Part shown: piece by piece, positions 17,645-26,343 of the stretch
How the letters are laid out: each line of letters opens with the position of its first letter
Position numbering within the stretch: the stretch's first letter is position 1
Made by a program: the position numbers and the translations under genes
From: Paenibacillus planticolens
GTDB lineage: Bacteria; Bacillota; Bacilli; Paenibacillales; NBRC-103111
DNA length: 64,000 nucleotides
Assembly (NCBI RefSeq): GCF_013141725.1
Contig: NZ_WHNZ01000079.1
Coordinates: forward strand, 46,380 to 110,379
Reading direction: 5' to 3'
The notes under the pieces: model-generated
Databases searched by the model: none
The model's input: the letters and a program-made list of their open reading frames with translations, nothing else
Told to the model about the DNA's origin: nothing

Positions 17645-17675
17645 CGTTACCACTCCAATCGTATTTCTATACGAA

Positions 17676-19484
17676 CTACGCCGCATTTTTAGTTTTACGT
17701 GCCAGCTTCTTGCCAAACCTGCTCCATACATTCACTCTCGGTTTGGACCGTTTTTTCCCTTTTTTGAGTCTGTTAGAAAGGGACATTTTCAATCTCTTCC
17801 TGATCGGCGTTTTTCTTGTTTTCAGCACTCTCTTTCCTCTACCAGGCGCTCCCTTCAGCATCGGCTTCTTCTTACGAAGCAGCCGTTTCTTAGAAACCAT
17901 GCGCTTGACCCGCCTTGCCCGCGGATGCTTCACATGCGCCAAGGGACTCGGCTGCAGCTGCGGCGGATTCGGATCCACATAAGGGATGTCTCCGGACATC
18001 AACTGTTCGTGCAGGTTAAGAAGGCGATCGCCTTTGACGGGATGAATCGTGTGATACATATAATGATGCATGGCGGCGTGCGCCTCGTTCTGCTCAATCT
18101 CATGCTCATGCCGCATCACATTCAACCGGTCGTCGCGCGGGAACTCCCGGCATTTTCCACCTAATGCAGCAGCGAATGTAACAAAGAAAAATTCTTCCAA
18201 TGCAACCACATTGCTTTCAGAGAGCCACCCATCAACCAGCGAAACGTCCGCTTCTTCAAGCATCTTCTTGACGATGCCGCGCCGGTAAACTTGTGTCGGA
18301 TTAAAATAGCGAATGAAGTGGTTCATTTGGAACAAGGATCCCCAACGTCCCCATTCCTGCCACATCGACCGCTTATTGATCGTATCCGCATCTTTGACGC
18401 TGCGGCAGATCTGCATATCCCACCCCATACAGTCGTAACCCTGCATCGTTTGATCCAGATATGCCTCAAAACCTGGCTTCACAAAGAGCACATCATCATC
18501 GAGATTGACCAAATACTCGTATTCAACCTGATGCTCATCCAGCCACTTCATCACATCCCACAGGAATGGTGCCAAGTGTCCCCAAATGAGATGCCGGCTG
18601 TACTCGCAAGTAGCCGCATTCATGCCTCTGCCGAAACCGCTCTCGTCTCCCCCGTTATACAGCACAATGCCGGCTTCCGGGTTGAATTTGCGAATATTTT
18701 CAATCTGTGCGGCAAGCACATGCTCATCTTTGTGGGCCAGCAGCGCGAACATGAGCCGTTTGCCCTTCGGTATGCCGCCGTAATGGTTCATTCTGAAGTT
18801 AACGGGAGCATCATACTCAGCTGTAATGCGATACAAATCGTCCCACTGTGAACCCGATATATTTTTATAGAGTTCGCCGCCTCCGACGCGTCTTGTATGT
18901 TTGACGGCCACCTCGTCGATGACTCCTAATTTTTGATAGGGATAGCCCAGCACCTTAGGCCAGACAAAATCGAGTCCCCAGCCCGATTCGCTCTTTTCAA
19001 ATGTAGGCAGCAGCTTTTGGAATGTCTCTCTGGTATACAGAGGAACCATAGGCTCGACAAAGTGGGAATATCGCAAATAATAATTGCTGTTTTGCAGGGT
19101 AATTCCATGCCCGTAGTAAGAGTCTCGCGTTAAACTCGGCTGGGCCAGTTCGAGACCCTGCTCCATGAAAATCTCAAACATGCGATGAATGTCACGGGCA
19201 CTCGCGCTTATATCGTCATCCGGCATCCAGATGGCATCATAGTGAAGGATGTCATCTCCGAATGCTGCAATCGTATCCTTCACTGTGGGCCATTTCAGCC
19301 CCGGGATCTCATGATAAAAGTCACAATCATTCACATACTTTTGTGGCGTATTACCGAAATAACTAAGACAAAGATCGAAGTTTTTATACTCCGCAGGCTG
19401 CAGCCATTGTTGATGGATTGAGGTATCGCCCACTCTGCCGATTACAAGAAACCTCTTGTCACCTTTGACTTGAAATGACGTCAT
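17676..19484 (-). CDS. DUF707 + GT-A-like domain fusion with basic tail (paralog E)
   Basis: 602 residues in three parts. Residues 1-235 match DUF707: AIWMPDDD at 84-91, AQPSLTRDSYYG, RYSHFVEPMVPLY, SGWGLDFVWP and HTRRVGGG. Residues 243-500 are the island's recurring domain: FALLAHKDEHVLAAQIENI, VLYNGG, NLDDDVLFV (DDD at 329-331), FNPTQVYRR and IHPVKGDRLL. Residues 510-602 are a Lys/Arg-rich tail. Both catalytic-looking parts carry a DDD, so this is probably a two-site glycosyltransferase with an anchor for an acidic polymer. ATG 19484 follows AAAAGGAG. It lies in an operon after ugd and galU, whose product UDP-glucuronate could be a donor. Confidence 0.8.
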   Translation of the reverse strand: MTSFQVKGDKRFLVIGRVGDTSIHQQWLQPAEYKNFDLCLSYFGNTPQKYVNDCDFYHEIPGLKWPTVKDTIAAFGDDILHYDAIWMPDDDISASARDIHRMFEIFMEQGLELAQPSLTRDSYYGHGITLQNSNYYLRYSHFVEPMVPLYTRETFQKLLPTFEKSESGWGLDFVWPKVLGYPYQKLGVIDEVAVKHTRRVGGGELYKNISGSQWDDLYRITAEYDAPVNFRMNHYGGIPKGKRLMFALLAHKDEHVLAAQIENIRKFNPEAGIVLYNGGDESGFGRGMNAATCEYSRHLIWGHLAPFLWDVMKWLDEHQVEYEYLVNLDDDVLFVKPGFEAYLDQTMQGYDCMGWDMQICRSVKDADTINKRSMWQEWGRWGSLFQMNHFIRYFNPTQVYRRGIVKKMLEEADVSLVDGWLSESNVVALEEFFFVTFAAALGGKCREFPRDDRLNVMRHEHEIEQNEAHAAMHHYMYHTIHPVKGDRLLNLHEQLMSGDIPYVDPNPPQLQPSPLAHVKHPRARRVKRMVSKKRLLRKKKPMLKGAPGRGKRVLKTRKTPIRKRLKMSLSNRLKKGKKRSKPRVNVWSRFGKKLARKTKNAA

Positions 19485-19512
19485 TTCGCTCGCTCCTTTT
19501 TCTAACCACTCG

Positions 19513-20379
19513 TTATTTCCTTTCCATGAATCGGATATATTCCAAAATAGGCTGCCTCAAATCTTCCCGCTGCACGGATATGTCCAGAATCGCTTTCACA
19601 TAGCCCAGATGATCCCCAACGTCGTGCCACACACCGTCAATCTCGCATGCGTGAACCGCCTCTTCCTCATTAAGCTTCGAGATCGCGTCGGTCAGCTGAA
19701 TTTCTTGCCCGACACCCGGCTCCTGCTTCTCCAAAATTCCGAAAATAGCGGGCGTCAATATATACCGGCCGATCATGGCAAGGTTGGACGGAGCGTCCTG
19801 CGGCCTCGGCTTCTCCACAAGCTTCGTAATATTGTAAAAGCGGTCGAACAACAGCTGGGCATCGATAATGCCGTAGCTCGAAACATCCTTCGGATTGACA
19901 GGCTGCACCCCGATAATCGACGTTTTGTACCGGTCGAAATAGTCCATCATCTGCTTTAAGCACGGAACGTCAGACTGGACGAACGTATCGCCAAGCAGCA
20001 CAGCAAAGGGTTCGTCATTAATAAACTTTCTTGCGCACCAGATCGCATGACCCAAGCCTTTCGGCTCTTTTTGACGAATGTAGTGGATATCGATGAGCTG
20101 AGCAGGCTCCTGCACCTTCTCCAGCATTCTCAGCTTCCCTTTTTGCTGCAAATGATGTTCAAGCTCAAAGGCGTTGTCGAAATGATCCTCCAACGCACGT
20201 TTGCCTTTTCCCGTCACAATAATGATATCCTCAATGCCTGATGCAACAGCTTCCTCCACGATAAATTGAATCGTCGGTTTATCAATGATCGGCAGCAACT
20301 CTTTTGGCATCGCTTTGGTTGCCGGCAAGAACCGGGTCCCCAGACCTGCTGCGGGAATGATTGCTTTCCGAACTTTCAT
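19513..20379 (-). CDS. galU: UTP--glucose-1-phosphate uridylyltransferase
   Basis: 288 residues from ATG 20379 (AGAAGGA upstream; two ATG codons a few bases earlier overlap that site). Forms UDP-glucose from glucose 1-phosphate and UTP. Signatures: RKAIIPAAGLGTRFLPATKAMPKELLP, QKEPKGLGHAI, LLGDTFVQ and LVEKPRP, then EIQLTDAI and DVGDHLGYVKA. Next to ugd, it provides the UDP-glucose that Ugd oxidises. Probably a pathway-dedicated copy besides a housekeeping gtaB, judging by its place inside a coat operon. Confidence 0.93.
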   Translation of the reverse strand: MKVRKAIIPAAGLGTRFLPATKAMPKELLPIIDKPTIQFIVEEAVASGIEDIIIVTGKGKRALEDHFDNAFELEHHLQQKGKLRMLEKVQEPAQLIDIHYIRQKEPKGLGHAIWCARKFINDEPFAVLLGDTFVQSDVPCLKQMMDYFDRYKTSIIGVQPVNPKDVSSYGIIDAQLLFDRFYNITKLVEKPRPQDAPSNLAMIGRYILTPAIFGILEKQEPGVGQEIQLTDAISKLNEEEAVHACEIDGVWHDVGDHLGYVKAILDISVQREDLRQPILEYIRFMERK

Positions 20380-20422
20380 AGCGATCATCATCCTTCTGTA
20401 TGAATTGTGACAGGAAGAACGA

Positions 20423-21748
20423 TCACTTCATCCTGCCAATGCTTTGATAGACGAATCCCTCTTTTTTCATCTTTTCGGGATCGAATAAATTCCTTCCGTC
20501 AAAAAGAACCGGATTCTTCAGCAAGCTCTTGATTCGGCTGAGATCCGCCGACCGGTACTGCTTCCACTCTGTAAAGATCAACAAGGCATCCGCATCCATC
20601 AGAGCCGGATAGAGCCCCGTGAAATACTGGATGTTCTCCTCTCCCAGAGCCTGGTACGCATTCTGCAGAGCGACCGGATCGTGCACATGAATCTGAGCGC
20701 CGCGATTTCTGAGTTGTTCGATGGTCTCGATGGACGGCGCTTCACGAATATCATCGGTTTCCGGTTTAAAGGACAATCCCCATACCGCCAGCTTGCGTCC
20801 GGTCAAATCTTCTCCGAAATAGCCGACGACCATCTCCAGCAATTTTTTCTTCTGCTTGTGGTTGACTTTATCGACGGCTTCTAAGATGTGCGTTGGAATA
20901 TTCCGCTCCGTGGCGCTTTGGATAATAGCCCGTACATCCTTAGGGAAACAAGAACCGCCGTACCCAACCCCGGCCGATAAAAAGTAACTGCCGATCCGAT
21001 GGTCCAATTCCATTCCCTGCCGCACACGCTCAATATCTGCACCGACCGACTCACAGATACCGGCAATTTCGTTCATGAAGCTTATGCGTGTCGCCAACAT
21101 CGCATTGGAGGCATACTTGGCAAGCTCAGCGGAAGCAATGTCCATGTGAATCAGAGGGAATCCCTTGCTCGTAAGCGGCAAATACAGCTTCTCCATGTAA
21201 GCCAAAGCCCGGTCGTTGCTACTGCCGACCACGATCCGGTTCGGGTTCAAAAAGTCATTAATGGCAGAGCCTTCCCTTAGAAACTCCGGATTCGACACAA
21301 TATCGAATTCCAAATCCGCGAGCCCCCGGATCGTTAACTGTTCCTCGATCATGCCGCGTATGCGTTCGCTGCTGCCGATAGGAACCGTTGATTTCGTAAT
21401 CACAATGGCATAATCTTGCATGCTTTCGCCGATTTGCTGTACGGCTTTCATCACGTAAGTAAGATCGGCGGAGCCATCTTCGGCCGGAGGCGTTCCGACA
21501 GCGATGAAAATAAATTGACTCTGCGCAACAGCTTGGCTGATGTCCAGCGAGAAATTTAACCGTCCCTCCTGCACATTTCGTTCAACCATCCGCGTAAGTC
21601 CAGGTTCGTAAATGGGTACTTGTCCGTTAGTCAATGCGGATACTTTGGCCGGATTGTTATCCACGCAAATGACTCCATGCCCCATTTCCGCCAAACATGC
21701 CCCAACCACGAGTCCTACATAACCAGTTCCAATCATGCAAATCTTCAT
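20423..21748 (-). CDS. ugd: UDP-glucose 6-dehydrogenase
   Basis: 441 residues. Oxidises UDP-glucose to UDP-glucuronate with 2 NAD+. Motifs: KICMIGTGYVGLVVGACLAE (NAD), VGTPP, ITKSTVPIGS, VSNPEFLREGSAI, the catalytic cysteine in GYGGSCFPKD, and the C-terminal LSFKPETDDIREAPS. The start is ATG 21748 after CGAGGGAGA; the longer frame (to 21820) has no site. First gene of the six-gene coat operon, and the source of UDP-GlcA for the 26344 epimerase. TuaD-like; an acidic (uronic) polymer is implied. Confidence 0.94.
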   Translation of the reverse strand: MKICMIGTGYVGLVVGACLAEMGHGVICVDNNPAKVSALTNGQVPIYEPGLTRMVERNVQEGRLNFSLDISQAVAQSQFIFIAVGTPPAEDGSADLTYVMKAVQQIGESMQDYAIVITKSTVPIGSSERIRGMIEEQLTIRGLADLEFDIVSNPEFLREGSAINDFLNPNRIVVGSSNDRALAYMEKLYLPLTSKGFPLIHMDIASAELAKYASNAMLATRISFMNEIAGICESVGADIERVRQGMELDHRIGSYFLSAGVGYGGSCFPKDVRAIIQSATERNIPTHILEAVDKVNHKQKKKLLEMVVGYFGEDLTGRKLAVWGLSFKPETDDIREAPSIETIEQLRNRGAQIHVHDPVALQNAYQALGEENIQYFTGLYPALMDADALLIFTEWKQYRSADLSRIKSLLKNPVLFDGRNLFDPEKMKKEGFVYQSIGRMK

Positions 21749-22009
21749 GGCCGCTCTCCCTCGTCGTGTAGAGTTCATTGCTGCTAACCGCAACCGCTGG
21801 TAGACATTAATCACTGTCATCTTAAAGTGTATGCGCCTTGTCTTACTAGAAACTCGGACGGATAACTACGCACTGGGAAAAATCAACTTTTACCTACGCG
21901 GATCAGCTTTATTCTGTTTTTGAGGACAAACGTACAATCCACCCTTTCATTCCGGTAATACAAATATCTAGACGGGTAAAAACCAATGTGTTACGAAGGA
22001 GGACTACGC

Positions 22010-22777
22010 TTGGAGAGAATTCATATCGTCGTAGCTGCAAACAACAATTACGTGAAACACTTAGCGGTGATGCTTACTTCCTTATTCGAACATAAATCAG
22101 AGAATCGGCCCGCTTCGATCTATGTGATCGACGGCAATCTGTCTAAGGAGAATAAACAGAAACTTCTTCATGCCCTGAAAGCATTTCAAAAGGAGCTTGT
22201 ATTCTTAACGGTGGATGATTCTTTATTCCGGGATGTCGTCGTTCGTTATCATTTGAGCAAGGAAACCTACTACCGCATTGCGATTCCGGCCCTTTTGCCA
22301 AACGATATACGAAAAGCGCTCTATTTGGATTGCGACCTCATTGTGAAAGAGGATATTGCGAAGCTATGGGATGTCGATATCGAGAAATATCAACTCGGCG
22401 CCGTACAAATTCCCGGCAAAGTCCTCCGTTACGAGGAGCTCGGTATTCCGGAAAGTTCCGGCTATTTTAACGCAGGCGTGCTGCTCCTTAACTTGAAAAA
22501 GTGGAGAGACAACCAGACCTCCGAGAAAGTTTTACATTATATGAAAAAAAATCCGGAGAAGCTCAAATACATGGATCAGGACGCTTTAAACGCAGTTCTC
22601 CAAAACAAATGGCTAAAGCTGGACCCCAAATGGAACTATCAAGTGCACCGCTCCCATCATCAGCGTTTCGAGCCGGCCATCATACATTACACAACCGACA
22701 AAAAACCTTGGAACAGCCATCACAATCCGAAATTTAAAGATGAGTATCTCAAATATGCGCGTAAAACCATCTGGTAG
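22010..22777 (+). CDS. Glycosyltransferase family 8
   Basis: 255 residues. A retaining GT-A enzyme: HIVVAANNNYVKHLAVMLTSL at the start, the metal site ALYLDCDLIV near residue 105, GYFNAGVLLLNL, MDQDALNAV and the C-terminal IIHYTTDKKPW (His metal ligand). It is like LPS glucosyl/galactosyltransferases and GspA. The start is TTG 22010, seven bases after GAAGGAGG; ATG 21986 would put the site inside the gene. First gene of the operon GT8-glf-A-B-C-epimerase. Confidence 0.88.
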   Translation: MERIHIVVAANNNYVKHLAVMLTSLFEHKSENRPASIYVIDGNLSKENKQKLLHALKAFQKELVFLTVDDSLFRDVVVRYHLSKETYYRIAIPALLPNDIRKALYLDCDLIVKEDIAKLWDVDIEKYQLGAVQIPGKVLRYEELGIPESSGYFNAGVLLLNLKKWRDNQTSEKVLHYMKKNPEKLKYMDQDALNAVLQNKWLKLDPKWNYQVHRSHHQRFEPAIIHYTTDKKPWNSHHNPKFKDEYLKYARKTIW

Positions 22778-22820
22778 CCAGGCGAGCAGCGCAAATTTCA
22801 AACGATCAGGAGGTCATGGA

Positions 22821-23942
22821 ATGAAAACAGATTGGTTAATCATCGGCGCAGGCTTTACAGGCGCAACGCTGGCCGAGCGAATTGCCTCCCAACTGGGGCA
22901 GAAAGTTCTGATTGTCGACAAAAGAGATCATATTGGCGGAAACTCGTATGATTGCTATGACGAACACGGCATTCTGATTCATAAGTACGGCTCACATACG
23001 TTCCATACCAACTCCAGCATGGTTTGGAACTACCTTTCCCAATTCACGTCGTGGCGTCCCTACTTTCATGAAGTCCGTGTGGTCATTGACGGCAAGAAGG
23101 TGCCTGTCCCTTTTAATCTCAATTCCATCTATGCCTTGTTTCCTCCCAAATATGCCGAAAAGCTGGAAGCGCTGCTGATCGACCACTTCGGTTATGGCGT
23201 TAAAGTCCCGATCTTGAAGCTTCGTGAAAGCGCAAGCGGCGAACTAAGCGACTTGGCCGATTTTATATATCAAAATGTGTTCTATAAATACACCCTTAAG
23301 CATTGGGAATTAGACCCGGAACAGCTCGCTCCTTCTGTGACTGCAAGAGTTCCCGTTTACATTTCCCGGGATAATCGCTACTTTCAAGACACTTATCAGG
23401 GCCTTCCTAAACACGGCTATACGCCTATGTTTAATAAGATGCTCAAACATCCCAACATCAAAGTGCTGCTGAATACCGATTACCAAGAGATCATCCAGGA
23501 GATCGATTGCAAGCGGATGGTCTATACCGGTCCGATCGACGAATACTTCAACTATATGCACGGACAGCTTCCGTACCGCAGCATGCGCTTTGAATTCGAT
23601 ACCCTCGATACGGAATACCATCAGGAAGTCGGGACGGTCAACTACCCGCACGAATACGACTACACCCGGGTGCTGGAGCAGAAGCATTTGACCGGCCAGC
23701 AATCCCCCAAAACAACCATTTCTTACGTGTACCCTGAAACCTATACCATTGGAAAAAATGAGCCGTACTATCCGATTCCGCGCGACGAGAACAAAGAACG
23801 CTACAGGCTGTACCAAGCGGAAGCAGACAAAATCAAGGATAAAGTGCTGTTTGCGGGAAGATTGGCCGATTACAAATACTACAATATGGATCAGGCCGTA
23901 GCTCGTGCGCTAACGCTATTCCATAACGAGATTCACAAATAA
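22821..23942 (+). CDS. glf: UDP-galactopyranose mutase
   Basis: 373 residues, the usual Glf length. A flavoenzyme that interconverts UDP-galactopyranose and UDP-galactofuranose. FAD site IIGAGFTGATLAER, then DKRDHIGGNSYD, HKYGSHTFHTN, the active-site WELDPEQL segment, and PYRSMRFEFD. The terminal FAGRLADYKYYNMDQAVARAL is diagnostic. ATG 22821 follows CAGGAGGTC. It supplies UDP-Galf to the enzymes around it, so a galactofuranose residue in the surface glycan is expected. Confidence 0.95.
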   Translation: MKTDWLIIGAGFTGATLAERIASQLGQKVLIVDKRDHIGGNSYDCYDEHGILIHKYGSHTFHTNSSMVWNYLSQFTSWRPYFHEVRVVIDGKKVPVPFNLNSIYALFPPKYAEKLEALLIDHFGYGVKVPILKLRESASGELSDLADFIYQNVFYKYTLKHWELDPEQLAPSVTARVPVYISRDNRYFQDTYQGLPKHGYTPMFNKMLKHPNIKVLLNTDYQEIIQEIDCKRMVYTGPIDEYFNYMHGQLPYRSMRFEFDTLDTEYHQEVGTVNYPHEYDYTRVLEQKHLTGQQSPKTTISYVYPETYTIGKNEPYYPIPRDENKERYRLYQAEADKIKDKVLFAGRLADYKYYNMDQAVARALTLFHNEIHK

Positions 23943-23969
23943 GGCGTATAGGCAGAGGAGGCTGCATTC

Positions 23970-24746
23970 ATGATTTGTATGGCTTTGTTAGCCCACGAGG
24001 ACGAACATGCATTGCGGAATCAAATCCGAAATATTCGCAAATATAACCCTCAGGACGTCCAAATCGTCTTCTACAATGGCGGACAGGATGCGAATTTCGG
24101 CAAAAAGATTTGTGAAGAAGAAAAAGTCATGTACTGCCCCTACAGCCGTCCTTTGCAGCAGCGGACCAGCGGCCGGTTTTTCTACGATGTCATGAGATAT
24201 CTCGAGGATAAAAAGGTTGAATATGAATACCTGGTCTATATGGAATACGACATCATGTTTGTCAACTCGGGGTTTCGGGAGTACCTGCTGGGCAAAATGG
24301 AAGGCTGCGATTGCCTTATCAAAATGATCCGCAAAGAAGTCGATCCGAACCAAGCCTCGTGGCCTCCGGCTAAAGACATGTGGAAAGACTGGGAACGGTG
24401 GAAGACGATTTTCAACTCCGATTCCTTCTACCGCACCTCCTCCCCGATGTCGGTCTTCCGGCATGGCATTATTAAACAGATGCTCGCCGGACTCAATAAG
24501 AAGCGGCTGGAGCGGCTGTTCGATTCGTCGAATATTCCTTGTCTCGGGGAAATGCTGTACATTACCTTAGCTAAAAAATACGGCGGCAAATGTAAAATTT
24601 ACGGGGATAATACCAAACGGTTCCTCCGGTTCAGACCGGCCATCACGCTGAAAGAAATCAAAGAAGCCAAAAAACGGCCGGAGGTTATGTTCGTCCATCC
24701 TGTGAAGGACGCCGGAGTGCGTGAGTGGATTTTCAACCAATCCTAG
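23970..24746 (+). CDS. GT-A-like paralog A (unrecognised family)
   Basis: 258 residues. First of three tandem copies of an unrecognised domain: ICMALLAHEDEHALRNQIRNI, VFYNGGQDANFGK, YCPYSRPL, RFFYDVMRYLED, VYMEYDIMFV (E92-Y-D94), MWKDWERWK, LGEMLYITLAKKYGG and VMFVHPVKDAGVREWIF at the end. Position and surroundings of the acid pair match a GT-A DxD site with Glu replacing the first Asp, and the late His (about 243) could be the usual third metal ligand. The fold assignment is inference. GGCAGAGGAGG lies before ATG 23970. Directly after glf, so a galactofuranosyltransferase is one option. Confidence 0.75.
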   Translation: MICMALLAHEDEHALRNQIRNIRKYNPQDVQIVFYNGGQDANFGKKICEEEKVMYCPYSRPLQQRTSGRFFYDVMRYLEDKKVEYEYLVYMEYDIMFVNSGFREYLLGKMEGCDCLIKMIRKEVDPNQASWPPAKDMWKDWERWKTIFNSDSFYRTSSPMSVFRHGIIKQMLAGLNKKRLERLFDSSNIPCLGEMLYITLAKKYGGKCKIYGDNTKRFLRFRPAITLKEIKEAKKRPEVMFVHPVKDAGVREWIFNQS

Positions 24747-24757
24747 GAGGCGGAAAC

Positions 24758-25537
24758 ATGCTTTGTTTTGCACTATTAGCGCATGCCGACGAAAACGCCC
24801 TTCGCCAGCAAATCCGGAACATTCGCAGATATAATCCGAATAACGTGCTCATTGTTTTGTACAACGGCGGACAGGATGCGAACTTCGGCAAAGCCCTTTG
24901 CAGAAAAATGAAGGTCATGTACTGCCCGTACAGCAGGCCGCTGCAGAAAGGAAAGACCGGACGTTTCTACTACGACGTGATGCGGTGGCTGGAGGATAGT
25001 AACGTCAACTACGACTATTTGGTCTATACGGAGTATGACGTGATGTTCGTCAATTACGGGTTTGAACAAATGGTCGAGAGTGAACTCAAGGATCATGACG
25101 GCCTGGTGAAATTAATTCGGCACGAAAAGAGCGCGAGGCGCAACTGGTGGATTCCCGGCAAAACGATGTGGAAGGAATGGAGCCGCTGGAAGCCCTTCTT
25201 CAAGCGGGAAGATTTCTACGGCACCTTCAATCCGATGCAAGTGTACCGGCGTTCCATCCTGAAGCAAATGCTATCCGTCATTGACAAAGGGATGCTGGAA
25301 GAGCTGTTCACCCATACGAATGTGTATGCCTTGGGTGAGATGCTCTACATTACGCTGGCCAAAAATTGCGGCGGCCGCATGAAGGCTTATCCTAAGCCGA
25401 GCGTCGAATACCTCCGCGTGTACCATCGTATTCGCTTGGAGGATGCCAAAGAGGCCAGCTTGAAGCCTGAAGTCATGTTCGTTCATCCGGTCAAAGACGC
25501 CGAAGTGCGCGACTGGATTTTCAACCTAAAAAAATAG
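24758..25537 (+). CDS. GT-A-like paralog B (unrecognised family)
   Basis: 259 residues, a close paralog of its neighbours: LCFALLAHADENALRQQIRNI, VLYNGGQDANFGK, YCPYSRPLQKGKTGRFYYDVM (broken here by natural variation), VYTEYDVMFV (Glu-x-Asp), TMWKEWSRWK, FNPMQVYRR, LGEMLYITLAKNCGG and VMFVHPVKDAEVRDWIF. The start is ATG 24758 after CCTAGGAGG, 11 bases behind paralog A; an earlier in-frame ATG at 24725 lies inside A. Divergence among A, B and C is greatest in the middle (residues 115-150), which would be the acceptor region in a GT-A enzyme. Confidence 0.75.
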   Translation: MLCFALLAHADENALRQQIRNIRRYNPNNVLIVLYNGGQDANFGKALCRKMKVMYCPYSRPLQKGKTGRFYYDVMRWLEDSNVNYDYLVYTEYDVMFVNYGFEQMVESELKDHDGLVKLIRHEKSARRNWWIPGKTMWKEWSRWKPFFKREDFYGTFNPMQVYRRSILKQMLSVIDKGMLEELFTHTNVYALGEMLYITLAKNCGGRMKAYPKPSVEYLRVYHRIRLEDAKEASLKPEVMFVHPVKDAEVRDWIFNLKK

Positions 25538-25550
25538 AGGAGGAAGCCGC

Positions 25551-26321
25551 ATGATTTGTTTCGCTCTGTTAGCACACGAGAACGAACCTGCGCTTCGCCA
25601 ACAAATTAGAAATCTTCGCAGGTTTAACCCGAATGCCTTTATCGTGCTGTATAACGGCGGCAGTGACCGGAGCTTCGGCAAAGAGGTGTGCCAGAGCGAA
25701 CACGTCCTCTACTGTCCCTACAGCAGGCCTTTGCGAAGAGGACGAACCGGAAGATTCTTCTATGACGTCATGAGATGGCTGGAAGATATGCGAATTCCGT
25801 ATGAGTACCTGGTTTATACCGAGTATGACGTGATGTTCATTCACGACGGCTTTGAAGCCTTTTTGAACCATCACATGGAGGGTTACGATTGTTTAGTGGA
25901 GGCTTTGAAGACAGAGAAGACGCCTCACAAAAGCAATTGGACAACCGCTTTGGGCATGTGGAAGGAATGGGGGCTTTGGCAGCCGTTTTTTCAAAGCCAT
26001 CACTTCTACGGCACGTTCAACCCGATGCAGGTTTACCGCCATAGCCTTGTGCGGAGCATGATCGCGAGGGTTAACAAGCCGATGCTGGAAGAAATCCTGG
26101 CCAAGACGGATGTCTTTGCTCTGGGGGAAATCTTATACATGACGCTTGCCATGCAGTGCGGCGCCAGATGCCAGGAGTACCCCAGCAAGAACAGGCAGTG
26201 CTTCCGCTACCGGCCCAATATCGCCCTGCAAGAAATTCAACATGCCTCACAGAAATCAGAAGTCATGTTCGCCCATCCGGTCAAAGACGAATCCGTACGC
26301 GCCTGGATAAGCGCATTATGA
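25551..26321 (+). CDS. GT-A-like paralog C (unrecognised family)
   Basis: 256 residues, third tandem copy. Same landmarks: ICFALLAHENEPALRQQIRNL, VLYNGGSDRSFGKEVC, YCPYSRPL, VYTEYDVMFI, MWKEWGLWQPFF, FNPMQVYRH, LGEILYMTLAMQCG and VMFAHPVKDESVRAWI. ATG 25551 follows AGAGGAGGAAG, 13 bases after paralog B. The conserved WKEW and NPMQVYR blocks are absent from other families I recognise. No basic tail, unlike paralogs D and E. Probably three successive sugar transfers by A, B and C, but no biochemical evidence is available. Confidence 0.75.
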   Translation: MICFALLAHENEPALRQQIRNLRRFNPNAFIVLYNGGSDRSFGKEVCQSEHVLYCPYSRPLRRGRTGRFFYDVMRWLEDMRIPYEYLVYTEYDVMFIHDGFEAFLNHHMEGYDCLVEALKTEKTPHKSNWTTALGMWKEWGLWQPFFQSHHFYGTFNPMQVYRHSLVRSMIARVNKPMLEEILAKTDVFALGEILYMTLAMQCGARCQEYPSKNRQCFRYRPNIALQEIQHASQKSEVMFAHPVKDESVRAWISAL

Positions 26322-26343
26322 TCTGGAGGCCTAGGAGGAAACC

